Shown piece after piece: positions 50,602-61,868 of a DNA stretch of 64,000 bases. Source of the DNA: Lysinibacillus fusiformis (GTDB taxonomy: Bacteria; Bacillota; Bacilli; Bacillales_A; Planococcaceae); the NCBI GenBank assembly GCA_030027265.1, contig JASENG010000011.1:62001-126000 (forward strand), written 5' to 3'. The notes beneath the pieces were generated by a model that worked only from the letters and a program-made list of their open reading frames with translations, was not told the origin of the DNA and did no database searches. The translations under genes and the position numbers were made by a program. Each line of letters starts with the position of its first letter. Position 1 is the stretch's first letter.

Positions 50602-51768
50602 ATGTCATCGATAAAAATGTTTGAAAAACCATTAGGAATGCGTGATACATTCCCGATCACTTATGAAAAAACAGAGCAGGTACGCCAAATCGGCCGTGAA
50701 TTCTTGCGTGCTCGAGGGTTTGATTTTATTCAAACGCCAAGCCTTGAGTACTTTGATACAGTGGGAAAAGCATCTGCAATTTATGATGCTTCATTATTTA
50801 AATTAGTAGATAGCCAAGGGAACACATTGGTGCTTCGTCCGGATATGACGACACCGATTGCACGTGTTGCTGCTTCAAAATTATTAAAAGAAAAGATTCC
50901 TTTACGTTTAGCATATTTTGCGAATGTTTTCCGTGCTCAGCAAACAGAAGGCGGCCGTCCAGCAGAGTTTGGCCAAATGGGGATTGAGATTATTGGGGAT
51001 GGCTCCGTTTACGCAGATGCAGAGGTAATCATTACAGTCATTCGTTTAATACAAGCCTTTGGGGTCAACTCTTTCAAAATTACGATCGGTCATGCGGGAG
51101 TATTAAATTGTATTTTAAAAGATTACACGGAAAGTATAGAGCAAGCTGACAAATTGCGAACATTATTAGTCGAGCGTAATTATGTGGGCTTTGAAGAAGC
51201 GGTAGAAAGTTTCGATTTACCAAAAACAAAATCAGACGCATTACTGCAATTTATAAGTGAAGCAACAAATTTCGTAACGATTCAAGATATTGAAAAGTAT
51301 GTACGCAAAAATGATGCGCTTGAGTATATGCAGCAGCTGATGGAATTAATCGAAGTGGCGGATTTATCGCAATATGTCGCACTCGACTTTACACTATCAA
51401 GTCATATGAATTATTACACAGGAATGCTCTTTGAAGTTTTCGCTGAAGGAAGCGGCTTTGCATTAGGGAATGGCGGTCGCTATGATGGCTTGCTGCAGCA
51501 TTTTGGAAACGAGGTTGGGGCAACAGGCTTCGGTATCCGGGTGGATCGTCTTCTGGAAGTCATCCCTTTCCAAGCACCTTCACCACAAACAATCGGCATC
51601 ATCTTTGAAGAACAGTTATTTGCCAAAGCTTTGGCGATGGCCAATTCATATCGAGAAGAAGGAAAACGAGTGACATTGCAATCGAAAAAAGGGTTGGTAG
51701 ATGAAGAAGCATTTACGAAACACTTTGACAAACTCGTGTATGTCAGCCAGGAGGATTTAGCAAAATGA
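50602..51768 (+). CDS. hisZ: ATP phosphoribosyltransferase regulatory subunit
   Basis: Histidyl-tRNA-synthetase paralogue of 388 residues that binds short HisG and provides its regulation; it has no anticodon-binding domain. It starts [18 protein letters not shown], then motif 2-like [13 protein letters not shown] and a motif-3 region GNGGRYDGL. The ATG at 50602 is chosen because GGAAG lies 7 bases upstream; the frame is open from an ATG at 50584. It overlaps hisG by 4 bases (ATGA). First gene of hisZGDBHF(IE). Confidence 0.93.
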   Translation: MSSIKMFEKPLGMRDTFPITYEKTEQVRQIGREFLRARGFDFIQTPSLEYFDTVGKASAIYDASLFKLVDSQGNTLVLRPDMTTPIARVAASKLLKEKIPLRLAYFANVFRAQQTEGGRPAEFGQMGIEIIGDGSVYADAEVIITVIRLIQAFGVNSFKITIGHAGVLNCILKDYTESIEQADKLRTLLVERNYVGFEEAVESFDLPKTKSDALLQFISEATNFVTIQDIEKYVRKNDALEYMQQLMELIEVADLSQYVALDFTLSSHMNYYTGMLFEVFAEGSGFALGNGGRYDGLLQHFGNEVGATGFGIRVDRLLEVIPFQAPSPQTIGIIFEEQLFAKALAMANSYREEGKRVTLQSKKGLVDEEAFTKHFDKLVYVSQEDLAK

Positions 51769-52388
51769 GTCATTTAACTATTGCCATGCCAAAGGGACGA
51801 ATATTTGAAGAAGCCTATCAAATGCTCATCGATGCCGGCTTTAACTTACCTGAGGAAGTTGAGATGTCACGAAAGCTGATGATCGAAATTCCAGAGGAAC
51901 AAATTCGGTTTATCCTCGCAAAACCAATGGATGTACCTGTTTATGTAGAACACGGAGTGGCAGATATCGGAATTGCGGGGAAAGATACATTGTTGGAGCT
52001 ACGTCGAAATGTCCATGAGCTCCTTGATTTAAAAATCAGCCAATGCTACATCGCATCAGCAGGATTGCCCAACACAACAATGAATGAAATTGCGCCACGG
52101 ATTGCGACAAAATATCCGAATATTGCAATGAATTATTATAAAGAAATAGGTGAGCAAGTTGAAATCATTGAATTGAATGGTTCCATTGAGCTTGCGCCGA
52201 TGATTGGATTGGCAGATCGAATTGTCGATATTGTTTCAACGGGAAGAACGTTAAAGGAAAATGGTCTAGTGGAATATGAACATATCACGGACGTGTCATC
52301 TCGACTAATTGCAAATCCTGTAAGCTACAGAATGAAAAGTACAAGAATTCAAGAATTAGTATCACGCATGAAAAAAATTGTTAGTTAG
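51765..52388 (+). CDS. hisG: ATP phosphoribosyltransferase, short form
   Basis: First step of histidine synthesis: joins ATP and PRPP. At 207 residues it is the short form without the C-terminal regulatory domain, consistent with the hisZ gene upstream. It starts [14 protein letters not shown], with [19 protein letters not shown] and the PRPP-binding loop [15 protein letters not shown]. The start codon overlaps the hisZ stop. hisD follows after 15 bases with AGGAAGAAGGG as ribosome binding site. Confidence 0.95.
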   Translation: MSHLTIAMPKGRIFEEAYQMLIDAGFNLPEEVEMSRKLMIEIPEEQIRFILAKPMDVPVYVEHGVADIGIAGKDTLLELRRNVHELLDLKISQCYIASAGLPNTTMNEIAPRIATKYPNIAMNYYKEIGEQVEIIELNGSIELAPMIGLADRIVDIVSTGRTLKENGLVEYEHITDVSSRLIANPVSYRMKSTRIQELVSRMKKIVS

Positions 52389-52403
52389 GAAGAAGGGCTA
52401 TTT

Positions 52404-53684
52404 GTGAAAATTACAAAATTAACGGACTCAATCTCTTTAAAGAGACAGCTTGAAGGCGGAAATGAAGAACAGTTAAAAACGGTTCGACAAGTGCTGCAGG
52501 ATGTTCGTGAAAATGGTGATGCAGCCCTTCGCAAATACAGTGAAATGTGGGACGGGGTTCAATTAGATGATTTCCGGGTATCACAACAAGAGATTGATCG
52601 CGCGGTACAAAGCTTCGACCCTCAACTCAAACAGGATTTAGAAGAGGCAGCTGCCAATATTCGCTACTATCATGAGGCACAGAAACGAGAAGGCTACAAG
52701 CTTCCGTTGGATAATGGATCTTGGCTGGCACAACGAATTATTCCATTGGATGCTGTTGGATTGTATGTACCCGGTGGTTTAGCAGCCTATCCCTCATCGG
52801 TATTAATGAATGTAATTCCTGCCCAAGTTGCAGGGGTTGAACGAATTGTCATTACTTCTCCAGCAGGAAAGGATGGGAAACTCCCTGATGCGGTTCTTGT
52901 GGCTGCATCTATTCTTGGCATCCATGAAATTTACAAAGTAGGTGGAGCTCAAGCGATTGCAGCCTTAGCTTATGGGACAGAAAGTATCGCACCAGTCGAT
53001 AAAATTACTGGCCCCGGGAATATTTTTGTTGCCTTAGCGAAACGTGAAGTATTTGGTGAAGTGGCCATCGACATGATCGCCGGCCCAAGTGAAATTGCGG
53101 TATTAGCTGATGAAACAGCCTATGCCGATGAAATTGCAGCGGATCTATTATCACAGGCAGAGCATGATGCCCTGGCTTGTGCAGTGCTCATCACAACGAG
53201 TGAACAACTTGCACAGGAAGTGGCGATCGAGGTTGAAAAACAGTTAAGTTCTTTACCGAAAGAAACCATCGCACGTAAATCAATCGAAAACTTTGGTCAG
53301 ATTTATATCGCACAAACCCTGGAGCAAGCCATCGATGCTGTGAATTCATTAGCGCCGGAGCATTTAGAAGTGGTAACAGCCAATGCAGAAGAGGACTCTT
53401 TGAAGATTCGTCATGCAGGAGCGATTTTTATAGGACGTTACAGTTCAGAACCTGTGGGCGATTACTTTGCAGGAACAAACCATGTGCTCCCAACAAATAG
53501 TACAGCTCGCTTTGCCAGTGGCTTGAATGTGGATGACTTTATTAAAAGATCGAATGTTGTTTATTATACGGAAAAAACTTGGGAGGAAAATGCACCGAAA
53601 ATTGCCCGCCTTGCTAGAATGGAAGGGCTTGAGGGTCATGCTCGTGCAGTAGAATCTCGAGGTTGGGCTAAAGGAGATCAATAA
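52404..53684 (+). CDS. hisD: Histidinol dehydrogenase
   Basis: Oxidises histidinol to histidine in two NAD-dependent steps. It has 426 residues, a GTG start, and the signature IDMIAGPSEIAVLADETA, DLLSQAEHD (zinc ligands) and APEHLEV with the catalytic Glu-His pair, then GDYFAGTNHVLPT. All catalytic segments are intact and the length is normal. hisB starts one base after its stop codon, so translation is probably coupled. Confidence 0.96.
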   Translation: MKITKLTDSISLKRQLEGGNEEQLKTVRQVLQDVRENGDAALRKYSEMWDGVQLDDFRVSQQEIDRAVQSFDPQLKQDLEEAAANIRYYHEAQKREGYKLPLDNGSWLAQRIIPLDAVGLYVPGGLAAYPSSVLMNVIPAQVAGVERIVITSPAGKDGKLPDAVLVAASILGIHEIYKVGGAQAIAALAYGTESIAPVDKITGPGNIFVALAKREVFGEVAIDMIAGPSEIAVLADETAYADEIAADLLSQAEHDALACAVLITTSEQLAQEVAIEVEKQLSSLPKETIARKSIENFGQIYIAQTLEQAIDAVNSLAPEHLEVVTANAEEDSLKIRHAGAIFIGRYSSEPVGDYFAGTNHVLPTNSTARFASGLNVDDFIKRSNVVYYTEKTWEENAPKIARLARMEGLEGHARAVESRGWAKGDQ

Positions 53685-53685
53685 T

Positions 53686-54291
53686 ATGGCAGAACAAAAA
53701 TTACGATTTGCTCGAATTGAACGCAATACTAACGAAACGAAAATCGCTGTCGAACTGAATCTTGATGGCGATGGAAAAGCAGAAGTACATACAGGGGTAC
53801 CTTTCATGGACCATATGCTGGATTTATTTATAAAGCATGGTTTATTTGACGGGAAAATCTTGGCGGATGGAGATACGCATATCGATGATCACCATACGAC
53901 AGAGGATATCGGGATTGTGTTGGGACAAGTGATCCGCAAAGCATTAGGTGATAAAAAGGGCATAAAACGCTACGGGAATGCCTTTGTTCCAATGGACGAT
54001 GCGCTAGCCCAGGTGGTCATTGATTGTTCAAACAGACCGCATCTAGAGTACCGGGTTGAACCTGAGTTGAAAGAAAAAGTTGGCACATTTGATACCGAGC
54101 TTGTCCATGAGTTTTTGTGGAAGTTTGCATTAGAGGCACGTATGAATGTCCATGTAATCGTTCCTTATGGTCATAATACTCACCATATTATCGAAGCGAT
54201 TTTTAAAGCATTGGCAAGAGCCATTGATGATGCGGTACAAATCGATCCTCGTGTGAAAGGCGTACCGTCAACTAAGGGAGTGTTGACATGA
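53686..54291 (+). CDS. hisB: Imidazoleglycerol-phosphate dehydratase
   Basis: Monofunctional dehydratase of 201 residues, without the phosphatase domain of enterobacterial HisB. The duplicated metal-binding motifs are FMDHMLDLFIKH with HIDDHHTTEDIG, and HEFLWKFA with YGHNTHHIIEAIFKA. It makes imidazole acetol phosphate. It overlaps hisH by 4 bases. Histidinol-phosphate phosphatase must be encoded elsewhere; none is in this operon. Confidence 0.96.
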   Translation: MAEQKLRFARIERNTNETKIAVELNLDGDGKAEVHTGVPFMDHMLDLFIKHGLFDGKILADGDTHIDDHHTTEDIGIVLGQVIRKALGDKKGIKRYGNAFVPMDDALAQVVIDCSNRPHLEYRVEPELKEKVGTFDTELVHEFLWKFALEARMNVHVIVPYGHNTHHIIEAIFKALARAIDDAVQIDPRVKGVPSTKGVLT

Positions 54292-54935
54292 AAATTGGAG
54301 TAATTGATTACGGTATGGGCAATTTATTCAGCGTGGAACAAGCGCTAAAAAGATTGGATTGTGAGGTGGCCGTTTCGGCAAATCCTCAAGAGCTCGCAGC
54401 AACAGATGCACTGATTCTGCCAGGTGTCGGGGCATTTCCCGATGCGATGAAACGTTTGGCTGAAACAGGGTTGGATGCATTTATCCGTGAACAGGTAGAT
54501 GCCAACAAGCAGCTTTTAGGAATTTGTTTAGGGATGCAGCTGCTTTTTGAAGAAAGTGAAGAAGTGGCGCCCACAAAAGGCTTCGGATTCTTTAATGGTA
54601 AAATCACACGTTTTCCCGGTGAAACGGCAAACGGTACAAAATATCGCGTTCCTCACATGGGATGGAATACATTAGAATTTAAATGCTTGCCAAAATGGTT
54701 GGAGGATACAGCTTTACCAGAAAGTAAGTATGTATATTTCGTTCATTCATTTTACGCAGCAAACATTAATAGAGAACAGCTTGTGGCAGGTGCCGACTAT
54801 TTTGAAACAGAGGTGCCAGGTGTAGTGCAAGCAGAAAATGTTTGTGGGATGCAGTTCCATCCTGAGAAATCAGGGGAATTTGGCGTATTCTTGCTTGAAC
54901 AGTGGCTAAAAGGGGTGGGGGTGTCGATATGCTGA
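54288..54935 (+). CDS. hisH: Imidazole glycerol phosphate synthase, glutaminase subunit
   Basis: Class I glutamine amidotransferase of 215 residues that supplies ammonia to HisF. It starts [14 protein letters not shown]; the catalytic Cys is in [14 protein letters not shown] (about residue 79) and His/Glu in MQFHPEKSG. It overlaps hisF by 7 bases. In most Bacillus operons hisA lies between hisH and hisF; here there is no room for it, which is the main oddity of this operon. Confidence 0.96.
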   Translation: MKIGVIDYGMGNLFSVEQALKRLDCEVAVSANPQELAATDALILPGVGAFPDAMKRLAETGLDAFIREQVDANKQLLGICLGMQLLFEESEEVAPTKGFGFFNGKITRFPGETANGTKYRVPHMGWNTLEFKCLPKWLEDTALPESKYVYFVHSFYAANINREQLVAGADYFETEVPGVVQAENVCGMQFHPEKSGEFGVFLLEQWLKGVGVSIC

Positions 54936-55687
54936 CGAAACGTATTATTCCTTGCCTTGACGTAAAAGAAGGCCGCGTTGTTAAGGGGATTCAATTCGTG
55001 GAGCTGCGTGATGCTGGAGATCCGGTTGAACTGGCGAAATTCTATGATGAGCAAGGTGCAGATGAGCTTGTATTTCTAGATATCTCTGCATCCCATGAAG
55101 GCCGTGAAACGATGGTCGATGTTGTGAGAAAAACAGCTTCGAGCCTGGCAATTCCGTTTACAGTAGGTGGAGGTATCCGCACATTGGAGGATATGAAACG
55201 AATTCTGCGTGCCGGTGCCGATAAAGTTTCCGTCAATACGTCCGCATTGGAGCGTCCTGAGTTAATAAAAGAAGGGTCAGATTTCTTTGGTGCTCAATGC
55301 ATCGTTGTGGCAATTGATGCGAGGTACTCAGAGGAAGATGGCACATGGATGGTCTACACACATGGCGGCCGCAACAAAACGGAGTGGCAGGCAGTTGAAT
55401 GGGCAAAAGAAGCAGTTCGCCTGGGGGCGGGTGAAATTTTATTGACAAGCATGAATCAAGATGGCGAAAAAACAGGGTTCGATTTAGCCTTAACCAAGGC
55501 AGTTCGTGATGCTGTGACTGTGCCGGTAATTGCCAGCGGTGGTGCCGGGAACGCAGATCATTTTGTTGAAGTATTGCAAGAAGTAGATGCAGATGCAGCA
55601 CTGGCCGCATCAATTTTCCACTATAAAGAAACAAGCGTAGCCGAAGTGAAATCCGTTTTACGCGAAAAAGGAGTTTGTGTCAGATGA
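54929..55687 (+). CDS. hisF: Imidazole glycerol phosphate synthase, cyclase subunit
   Basis: TIM-barrel cyclase of 252 residues that joins ammonia from HisH to PRFAR, giving IGP and AICAR. It starts [20 protein letters not shown] with the catalytic Asp in CLDV (residue 11), the second catalytic Asp in VVAIDARY, and phosphate-binding loops VGGGIRT and IASGGAG. It looks like an ordinary HisF rather than a HisA/HisF fusion. The ATG at 54929 follows GGGGTGGGGG inside the hisH gene. The stop overlaps the hisIE start. Confidence 0.95.
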   Translation: MLTKRIIPCLDVKEGRVVKGIQFVELRDAGDPVELAKFYDEQGADELVFLDISASHEGRETMVDVVRKTASSLAIPFTVGGGIRTLEDMKRILRAGADKVSVNTSALERPELIKEGSDFFGAQCIVVAIDARYSEEDGTWMVYTHGGRNKTEWQAVEWAKEAVRLGAGEILLTSMNQDGEKTGFDLALTKAVRDAVTVPVIASGGAGNADHFVEVLQEVDADAALAASIFHYKETSVAEVKSVLREKGVCVR

Positions 55688-56325
55688 TAGAAGGATTAAA
55701 GTTCGATGATAAAGGGTTAATTACGGCAGTTGTTCAAGATGCACAGTCAAAAGAGGTTTTAACAGTTGCTTATATGAATGAAGAATCACTCCAAAAAACG
55801 ATTGAAACAGGAGAAACATGGTTCTACTCCCGTTCAAGACAGGAGCTTTGGCACAAAGGGGAAACGAGTGGAAATACACAAAAGGTGATCTCGATCAAAA
55901 CCGATTGTGACCAGGATGCATTGGTAGTAGAGGTGTTGCCGGTGGGTCCTGCATGTCATAATGGCACAACGTCCTGCTTTACAAACTCAATTTTAGAAAA
56001 CGACGCAGTTGGGTCAGTGGATATTATTCCAGAATTGGTAAATATTATCCGCCAGCGTGAAATCGATATGCCTGAAGGTGCTTATACGACATATTTATTT
56101 GAAAAAGGAATCGATAAAATCTGTAAAAAAGTCGGCGAAGAATCAACGGAAGTAGTCATCGGAGCGAAAAACCGCGATGCACAGGAAGTAAAATGGGAAG
56201 CGGCAGATTTGCTGTATCACTTGCTTGTTCTGTTGCAGGAGCAAAAAGTGAATGTATATGATGTGTTGGACGTCTTAAAATCGCGACACAATGAAAAAAG
56301 AGCAAGCACCAAAAACAACCAATAA
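55684..56325 (+). CDS. hisI: Bifunctional phosphoribosyl-AMP cyclohydrolase / phosphoribosyl-ATP pyrophosphatase
   Basis: HisIE fusion of 213 residues for steps 2 and 3. The N-terminal cyclohydrolase domain has [26 protein letters not shown] and the zinc Cys set in KTDCDQDAL and [12 protein letters not shown]; the C-terminal pyrophosphatase domain (from about 115) has [30 protein letters not shown] and [13 protein letters not shown]. Starts at the ATG overlapping the hisF stop, with AAGGAG 10 bases upstream. Last gene of the operon. Confidence 0.95.
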   Translation: MIEGLKFDDKGLITAVVQDAQSKEVLTVAYMNEESLQKTIETGETWFYSRSRQELWHKGETSGNTQKVISIKTDCDQDALVVEVLPVGPACHNGTTSCFTNSILENDAVGSVDIIPELVNIIRQREIDMPEGAYTTYLFEKGIDKICKKVGEESTEVVIGAKNRDAQEVKWEAADLLYHLLVLLQEQKVNVYDVLDVLKSRHNEKRASTKNNQ

Positions 56326-56430
56326 AATAAAGGTGATTTCTTACAGTTAAATCCGGGATTTATTAGTAAGCATTACAATACTTAAATAATGACGAATACC
56401 GTAATTATGTTATAATTAATTTAATTGTCT

Positions 56431-56460
56431 AAGGAACGTATTATACGTTCCTTTTGCTTT
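56431..56460 (+). terminator. Intrinsic terminator of the his operon
   Basis: AAGGAACGTA / TACGTTCCTT with a 3-nt loop and a T-rich tail. A TATAAT at 56411-56416 just before it may be a chance match. Confidence 0.65.
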
Positions 56461-56536
56461 GTTTTAGCAGAGTTTTCCTATTTCAAAGCAATATAATTAC
56501 GCCAAGGTGTAATGAATTTAGTTCGGAGGATGTACT

Positions 56537-58060
56537 TTGGAAAATCAACGTCAAAAAGAAAAACTTAATAATGTTGTATCGTTTATTCCAAACGGTGATT
56601 ATTATTTTAATAAAGCGCTGAAAGCCATGGATAAAGATCAGATGGATAAAGCGTATAAATATATGAAACGGGCTGCTGAGCTAAGTCCGGATGATGCCCA
56701 TGTCTTAATGCAGTTTGGCATTTTGGAAATGGAAGCTCAAAATTTTGAGAAAGCATACGAATTGATTCATACGGCGTATAGTTTAGAGCCAAGTGAACCG
56801 GAGCATGTCTTTTTCTTGGCGGAAGTTTCGGGCTGCATCGGGATGGTTCGTGATGCCCAAAAGTATGCTGAAATGTATCTCAAGATGGAACCGGACGGAA
56901 TGTATGTAGAAGAGGCTGAGGAAATCATCGAGTTTGTTCAATTTGAAGAAGATGAGCATGAGCCCTTTGATGAAGAAGACTCTGAAAAGTTAATTGCACA
57001 GGAAAAAGCACGCCGGTTTATGGAAAACGGTGATTTCAACCAAGCCATCGACGTATTGGAGCAGTTGATTGAGCGATTCCCTGATTTATGGCCGGCTTAC
57101 AATAATTTAGCATTGGCTTATTTTTATGTGGGGGATCCAGAGCAAGCAAAAGCATTGCTGCATCAAGTACTGCGCGAAAACTTGGGGAATTTGCATGCAA
57201 TTTGCAATTTAACGGTTATTGCATACTATGAGAAGGATGACCAGGAATTATCCCAGCTTATTGACATGCTGAAGAAGATTAATCCCTATGATTGGGAAAA
57301 CCGCTATAAGCTAGGGGCGACATTAGCTTTAATCGGTGAATATGAAATGGCTTATAAGTGGCTGCAAAGCATGAAACGTAAAGGCTTTGAAGGAGATACA
57401 GGCTTCTATTTCTGGTTGGCGCAGGCAGCTTATTTCAGCGGACATGAAGAAGAAGGAAAGCAGGCGTGGAAAATTCTTGTCGATATGGACCCTTCAAAGG
57501 ATGGGTTTGAACCTTGGATAGATGTGGAAAAGGAAATCGATGAGGAATCGCTGGAAAATAACCGTGAATATATTATTGAAAAAGTTGTCAGCAAATATAG
57601 TACACATCGCATGTTTGGTTTCTTCCTGCTAAGCAAGTCGGCTCATAAGCAAGAAATTATTGCACATCCTAAGCTTATTGATCTTGCAAAATACAGCGGT
57701 GTAGAAAAGCTTTGTTTAGCCTATGCACTGGGCCATCAGTTCGATGAAACCAACGAGATGGAAAAGCGTTTCGTTCGCTCGATGGAAGTGGCGGAAGAAC
57801 TGTATAAAAGCACGGAAACCATTACTTTGGAAGTTCAGTATTTATTCCAGATGTGGTTTGTATTAAGCGAACGTGCATTAAAAGACGACTATCCATTTAA
57901 AAATATTCAGGCCCTAGCCGCGGCAGTAGAGTATATGTTCTTCTCGACCATCAACAGCAAAAAGGTGACAAAGAAGCATTATGCACAGAAATATAGTATT
58001 TCTGCAGCTACTTTAACAAAGTATGTGGAAGAATTAATCGAATATCTTCCATTTGATTAG
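56537..58060 (+). CDS. yvcD: TPR-repeat protein, YvcD-like
   Basis: Cytosolic protein of 507 residues made of tetratricopeptide repeats (for example YYFNKALKAMDKDQMDKAYKYMKRAAELSPDD, seen in pieces, and AYNNLALAYFYVGDPEQAKALL) with an acidic linker around residue 140 (EDEHEPFDEEDSE). The C-terminal 150 residues are helical, with SISAATLTKYVEELIEYLP at the end. It likely scaffolds other proteins; no enzyme motif is seen. The TTG start has GGAGG 7 bases upstream. It sits between the his operon and trxB, the place of yvcD in B. subtilis. Confidence 0.78.
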   Translation: MENQRQKEKLNNVVSFIPNGDYYFNKALKAMDKDQMDKAYKYMKRAAELSPDDAHVLMQFGILEMEAQNFEKAYELIHTAYSLEPSEPEHVFFLAEVSGCIGMVRDAQKYAEMYLKMEPDGMYVEEAEEIIEFVQFEEDEHEPFDEEDSEKLIAQEKARRFMENGDFNQAIDVLEQLIERFPDLWPAYNNLALAYFYVGDPEQAKALLHQVLRENLGNLHAICNLTVIAYYEKDDQELSQLIDMLKKINPYDWENRYKLGATLALIGEYEMAYKWLQSMKRKGFEGDTGFYFWLAQAAYFSGHEEEGKQAWKILVDMDPSKDGFEPWIDVEKEIDEESLENNREYIIEKVVSKYSTHRMFGFFLLSKSAHKQEIIAHPKLIDLAKYSGVEKLCLAYALGHQFDETNEMEKRFVRSMEVAEELYKSTETITLEVQYLFQMWFVLSERALKDDYPFKNIQALAAAVEYMFFSTINSKKVTKKHYAQKYSISAATLTKYVEELIEYLPFD

Positions 58061-58144
58061 CAGGCATTATATTTGAAGTTGCCGGCAGATTGTCCTAGGA
58101 TAAAAAAGGATGATAGTAGTATACTTTTCGTATATTGAAGTTAA

Positions 58145-59143
<999 letters not shown>

Positions 59144-59230
59144 TATGGTTTTAATTTCTTTGTAACTTCTATGAAATAAAGAACAGCTATAATAGGGGTA
59201 TAAGTTTTAACCCCCCTTTTTAGTTTTTTA

Positions 59231-59264
59231 GTTGCTTCCATCAATTTAGGAAGCAACTTTTTTT
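59231..59264 (+). terminator. Intrinsic terminator after trxB
   Basis: GTTGCTTCC / GGAAGCAAC stem with TTTTTTT. The rest of the gap to 59458 is AT-rich with a TATAAT at 59415-59420 as the only promoter-like element. Confidence 0.85.
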
Positions 59265-59458
59265 GTGTTAATATCTTATTTTCGTAAAAATCCAGCTATT
59301 TATATATTAAAATGTTTTCGAATTCATAAGATTTTATATGGCTTCGCGAATTTTAGTTCAGAAAACAAGTAGAAGTACAGGCTTTCAAATTACGCGAATG
59401 ACTAATTGATAAGGTATAATATGTATACTAGGAGTAACAAAAGATTTGAGGTGGTTGC

Positions 59459-59926
59459 ATGCAACGGATAGCAAATTTAATAGCAATTCAAGATGGGAAA
59501 GTTCTACTTCTTCAAAAACCAAGAAGAGGCTGGTATGTTGCTCCAGGCGGCAAGATGGAAAGCGGAGAATCTATCTATGAAGCGGCAGTCAGAGAATTTA
59601 AAGAAGAGACAAACCTGACGCCGACAACTCCACATTTAAAAGGAGTTTTTACAATGATCATTAAAGATGGCGAGCAGATTGTCGATGAATGGATGCTCTA
59701 TACATTTGTTGCATCTCACGTATCCGGAGAGCCATTTAAAGAAACAAGAGAAGGTGTCCTAGAATGGCATCCAATCGAAGCTCTTCATAAATTGCCAATG
59801 GCTGAAGGAGATCGTAAAAACTTACTATTTGCTGCATTAGAACAAGGAATCCAATATGGTACATTTATCTATACAACCGAGTATGAACTTTTGGATGAAA
59901 GATTTCAAACATCGATCGAGACTTAA
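59459..59926 (+). CDS. yvcI: Nudix hydrolase, YvcI-like
   Basis: Nucleoside-diphosphate-X hydrolase of 155 residues. The Nudix box is complete: [20 protein letters not shown] followed by TNL, with the metal-binding Glu residues. [16 protein letters not shown] upstream is typical of MutT-like 8-oxo-dGTPases, but B. subtilis YvcI has been linked to RNA or nucleotide turnover rather than a proven substrate. GAGGTGG precedes the ATG. First gene of the yvcI-rapZ-yvcK-whiA cluster, 17 bases before rapZ. Confidence 0.86.
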   Translation: MQRIANLIAIQDGKVLLLQKPRRGWYVAPGGKMESGESIYEAAVREFKEETNLTPTTPHLKGVFTMIIKDGEQIVDEWMLYTFVASHVSGEPFKETREGVLEWHPIEALHKLPMAEGDRKNLLFAALEQGIQYGTFIYTTEYELLDERFQTSIET

Positions 59927-59943
59927 AAAGGGGAGATGATCAG

Positions 59944-60828
59944 ATGGGGAATATTCAAGAATTTACACATGAAATCGTTATAATAACAGGGATGTCTGGA
60001 GCAGGAAAAACAGTTGCTGTGCAAAGCTTTGAGGATTTAGGGTATTACTGCATCGATAACTTGCCCCCTGCACTATTAACAACATTTCTAGCATTGATGA
60101 AGGAATCTGAACGCAAAATTACGAAAATTGCTGCTGTTATGGATATGCGTGGAGGGGAGTTTTTTGACTCACTGATTGATGCCCTAGACATATTGGAAAA
60201 GGAAGCATATGTTAATACACGTGTACTATTTTTAGATGCGAATAATGAAGCGCTTGTGCAACGATATAAAGAAACGCGCAGATCGCACCCACTTGCACCC
60301 CAGGGCTCACCACTTGAAGGAATTCAAAAGGAAAGAGAACTGTTAAGTGAGCTAAAAGGCAGAGCAAAATTCGTCTACAACACATCTCAAATGAAACCAA
60401 GACAGCTAAGAGAACGTATAGGTAAAGAGTTTTCTAATAGTACGAGTCCGAAATTTTCCATCAATGTCATGTCCTTTGGCTACAAAAATGGTATTCCTAT
60501 TGATGCTGATCTTGTTTTTGATGTTCGTTTTATTACAAACCCTTACTATGTGGAGGAGCTGCGTCCCAAAACGGGCCTGCAAGAAGAGGTATCTTCGTAT
60601 GTATTAGCTCAAGAAGAAGCACAGGAGCTAATCGTTAAGCTGACAGACTTGTTTAAATTCATGATTCCACAATATATCAATGAGGGGAAATCCCAGCTTG
60701 TCATTGCCTTTGGCTGTACAGGCGGCCAGCACCGTTCTGTAACGTTGGCTGAGTACTACGGAGAGCTGTTTAGCGATAGCTACCAAACGGCAATTACCCA
60801 TAGAGATATCAATCGCAGAAAGGATTGA
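59944..60828 (+). CDS. rapZ: RNase adapter protein RapZ / nucleotide-binding protein YvcJ
   Basis: P-loop protein of 294 residues: Walker [22 protein letters not shown] near the N-terminus and the C-terminal family signature [21 protein letters not shown]. In E. coli RapZ guides RNase E to GlmZ RNA; the B. subtilis protein YvcJ binds and hydrolyses GTP/ATP and influences competence. The ribosome binding site is GGGGAGATG. It is followed by yvcK after 4 bases, so translation is likely coupled. Confidence 0.94.
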   Translation: MGNIQEFTHEIVIITGMSGAGKTVAVQSFEDLGYYCIDNLPPALLTTFLALMKESERKITKIAAVMDMRGGEFFDSLIDALDILEKEAYVNTRVLFLDANNEALVQRYKETRRSHPLAPQGSPLEGIQKERELLSELKGRAKFVYNTSQMKPRQLRERIGKEFSNSTSPKFSINVMSFGYKNGIPIDADLVFDVRFITNPYYVEELRPKTGLQEEVSSYVLAQEEAQELIVKLTDLFKFMIPQYINEGKSQLVIAFGCTGGQHRSVTLAEYYGELFSDSYQTAITHRDINRRKD

Positions 60829-60832
60829 CGAA

Positions 60833-61795
60833 ATGAAGAAGCACAAAACGAATATCGTCGTCATAGGAGGGGGTACTGGTCTTTCTACAATGTTGCGCGG
60901 ATTAAAAAACCATCCGTTTAATATTACTGCAATAGTTACGGTTGCAGATGATGGAGGATCTTCAGGCCGCCTTCGCGATGACTATGATATTCCACCGCCT
61001 GGTGATATTCGGAATGTAATTGCCGCACTATCGGACACAGAACCATTAGTTGAGCAAATGTTCCAGTATCGTTTTTCTCAGTCCGAGGATTTGGGTGGTC
61101 ATTCGTTGGGAAATTTAATGCTTACTGCTTTAACTGATATTACAGGCGATTTTAGCCATGCCATTGCAGAAATGAGCAAGGTATTAAAGGTCCATGGAAA
61201 AGTAATACCGGCAGCAAATCGAAAAATCGCTTTACATGCGGAACTAATAGACGGATCGATTATTGAAGGGGAATCCAAAATTCCCAATTCTCAATTACCG
61301 ATTAAACGCGTCTTTTTAGTCCCGGGAGACGTGAAACCGCTTCCTGAAGCAATTCGTGCGATTGAAAAAGCCGATTTTATCCTGGTTGGACCTGGAAGCT
61401 TATATACTAGTATTATTCCAAACTTAATCGTAAAACAAATTGGCAGTGCATTGGTGAAAGCGAAAGGGAAAAGAATCTATATTTGCAATCTCATGACGCA
61501 AAAAGGCGAGACCTTGAATTTTAGAGCAACCGATCATGTCCAAGCAATTTTTGACCATGTCGGCAGCCCGTGCTTGGATGCCATCCTTGTGAATGATATT
61601 GAATTGCCATCTCCCATTAAAGAAAACTATAAAGAAGAGAATGCAGAGCCTGTGTTGTTTGATATCGAGAAGTTAGAAAATATGGGACTAGAGGTTATTA
61701 AAAAAGAGATCGCCACAATTCAGTCCGGCGTTGTTCGCCACGAGTCAAATAAAATTGCTCAATGGCTAAGTGATTATACATTGAATAGAATGTAA
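60833..61795 (+). CDS. yvcK: Gluconeogenesis/cell-shape factor YvcK (GlmR-like)
   Basis: UDP-sugar-binding protein of 320 residues of the CofD-like fold: VVIGGGTGLSTMLRGLK, TVADDGGSSGRLRDD and PPPGDIRNVIAALSD at the N-terminus, SLGNLML and GPGSLYTSIIPNLIV further on. In B. subtilis YvcK/GlmR is needed on gluconeogenic carbon sources and directs carbon to peptidoglycan precursors by stimulating GlmS. Same order rapZ-yvcK-whiA-crh as in other Bacilli. Confidence 0.94.
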   Translation: MKKHKTNIVVIGGGTGLSTMLRGLKNHPFNITAIVTVADDGGSSGRLRDDYDIPPPGDIRNVIAALSDTEPLVEQMFQYRFSQSEDLGGHSLGNLMLTALTDITGDFSHAIAEMSKVLKVHGKVIPAANRKIALHAELIDGSIIEGESKIPNSQLPIKRVFLVPGDVKPLPEAIRAIEKADFILVGPGSLYTSIIPNLIVKQIGSALVKAKGKRIYICNLMTQKGETLNFRATDHVQAIFDHVGSPCLDAILVNDIELPSPIKENYKEENAEPVLFDIEKLENMGLEVIKKEIATIQSGVVRHESNKIAQWLSDYTLNRM

Positions 61796-61868
61796 AAAAC
61801 ATACAAGGCTTTAGATTGGAATTGTGTGGTATGATTGTTTTCATACATAGGTGAAAGGGGGGAAAAAG

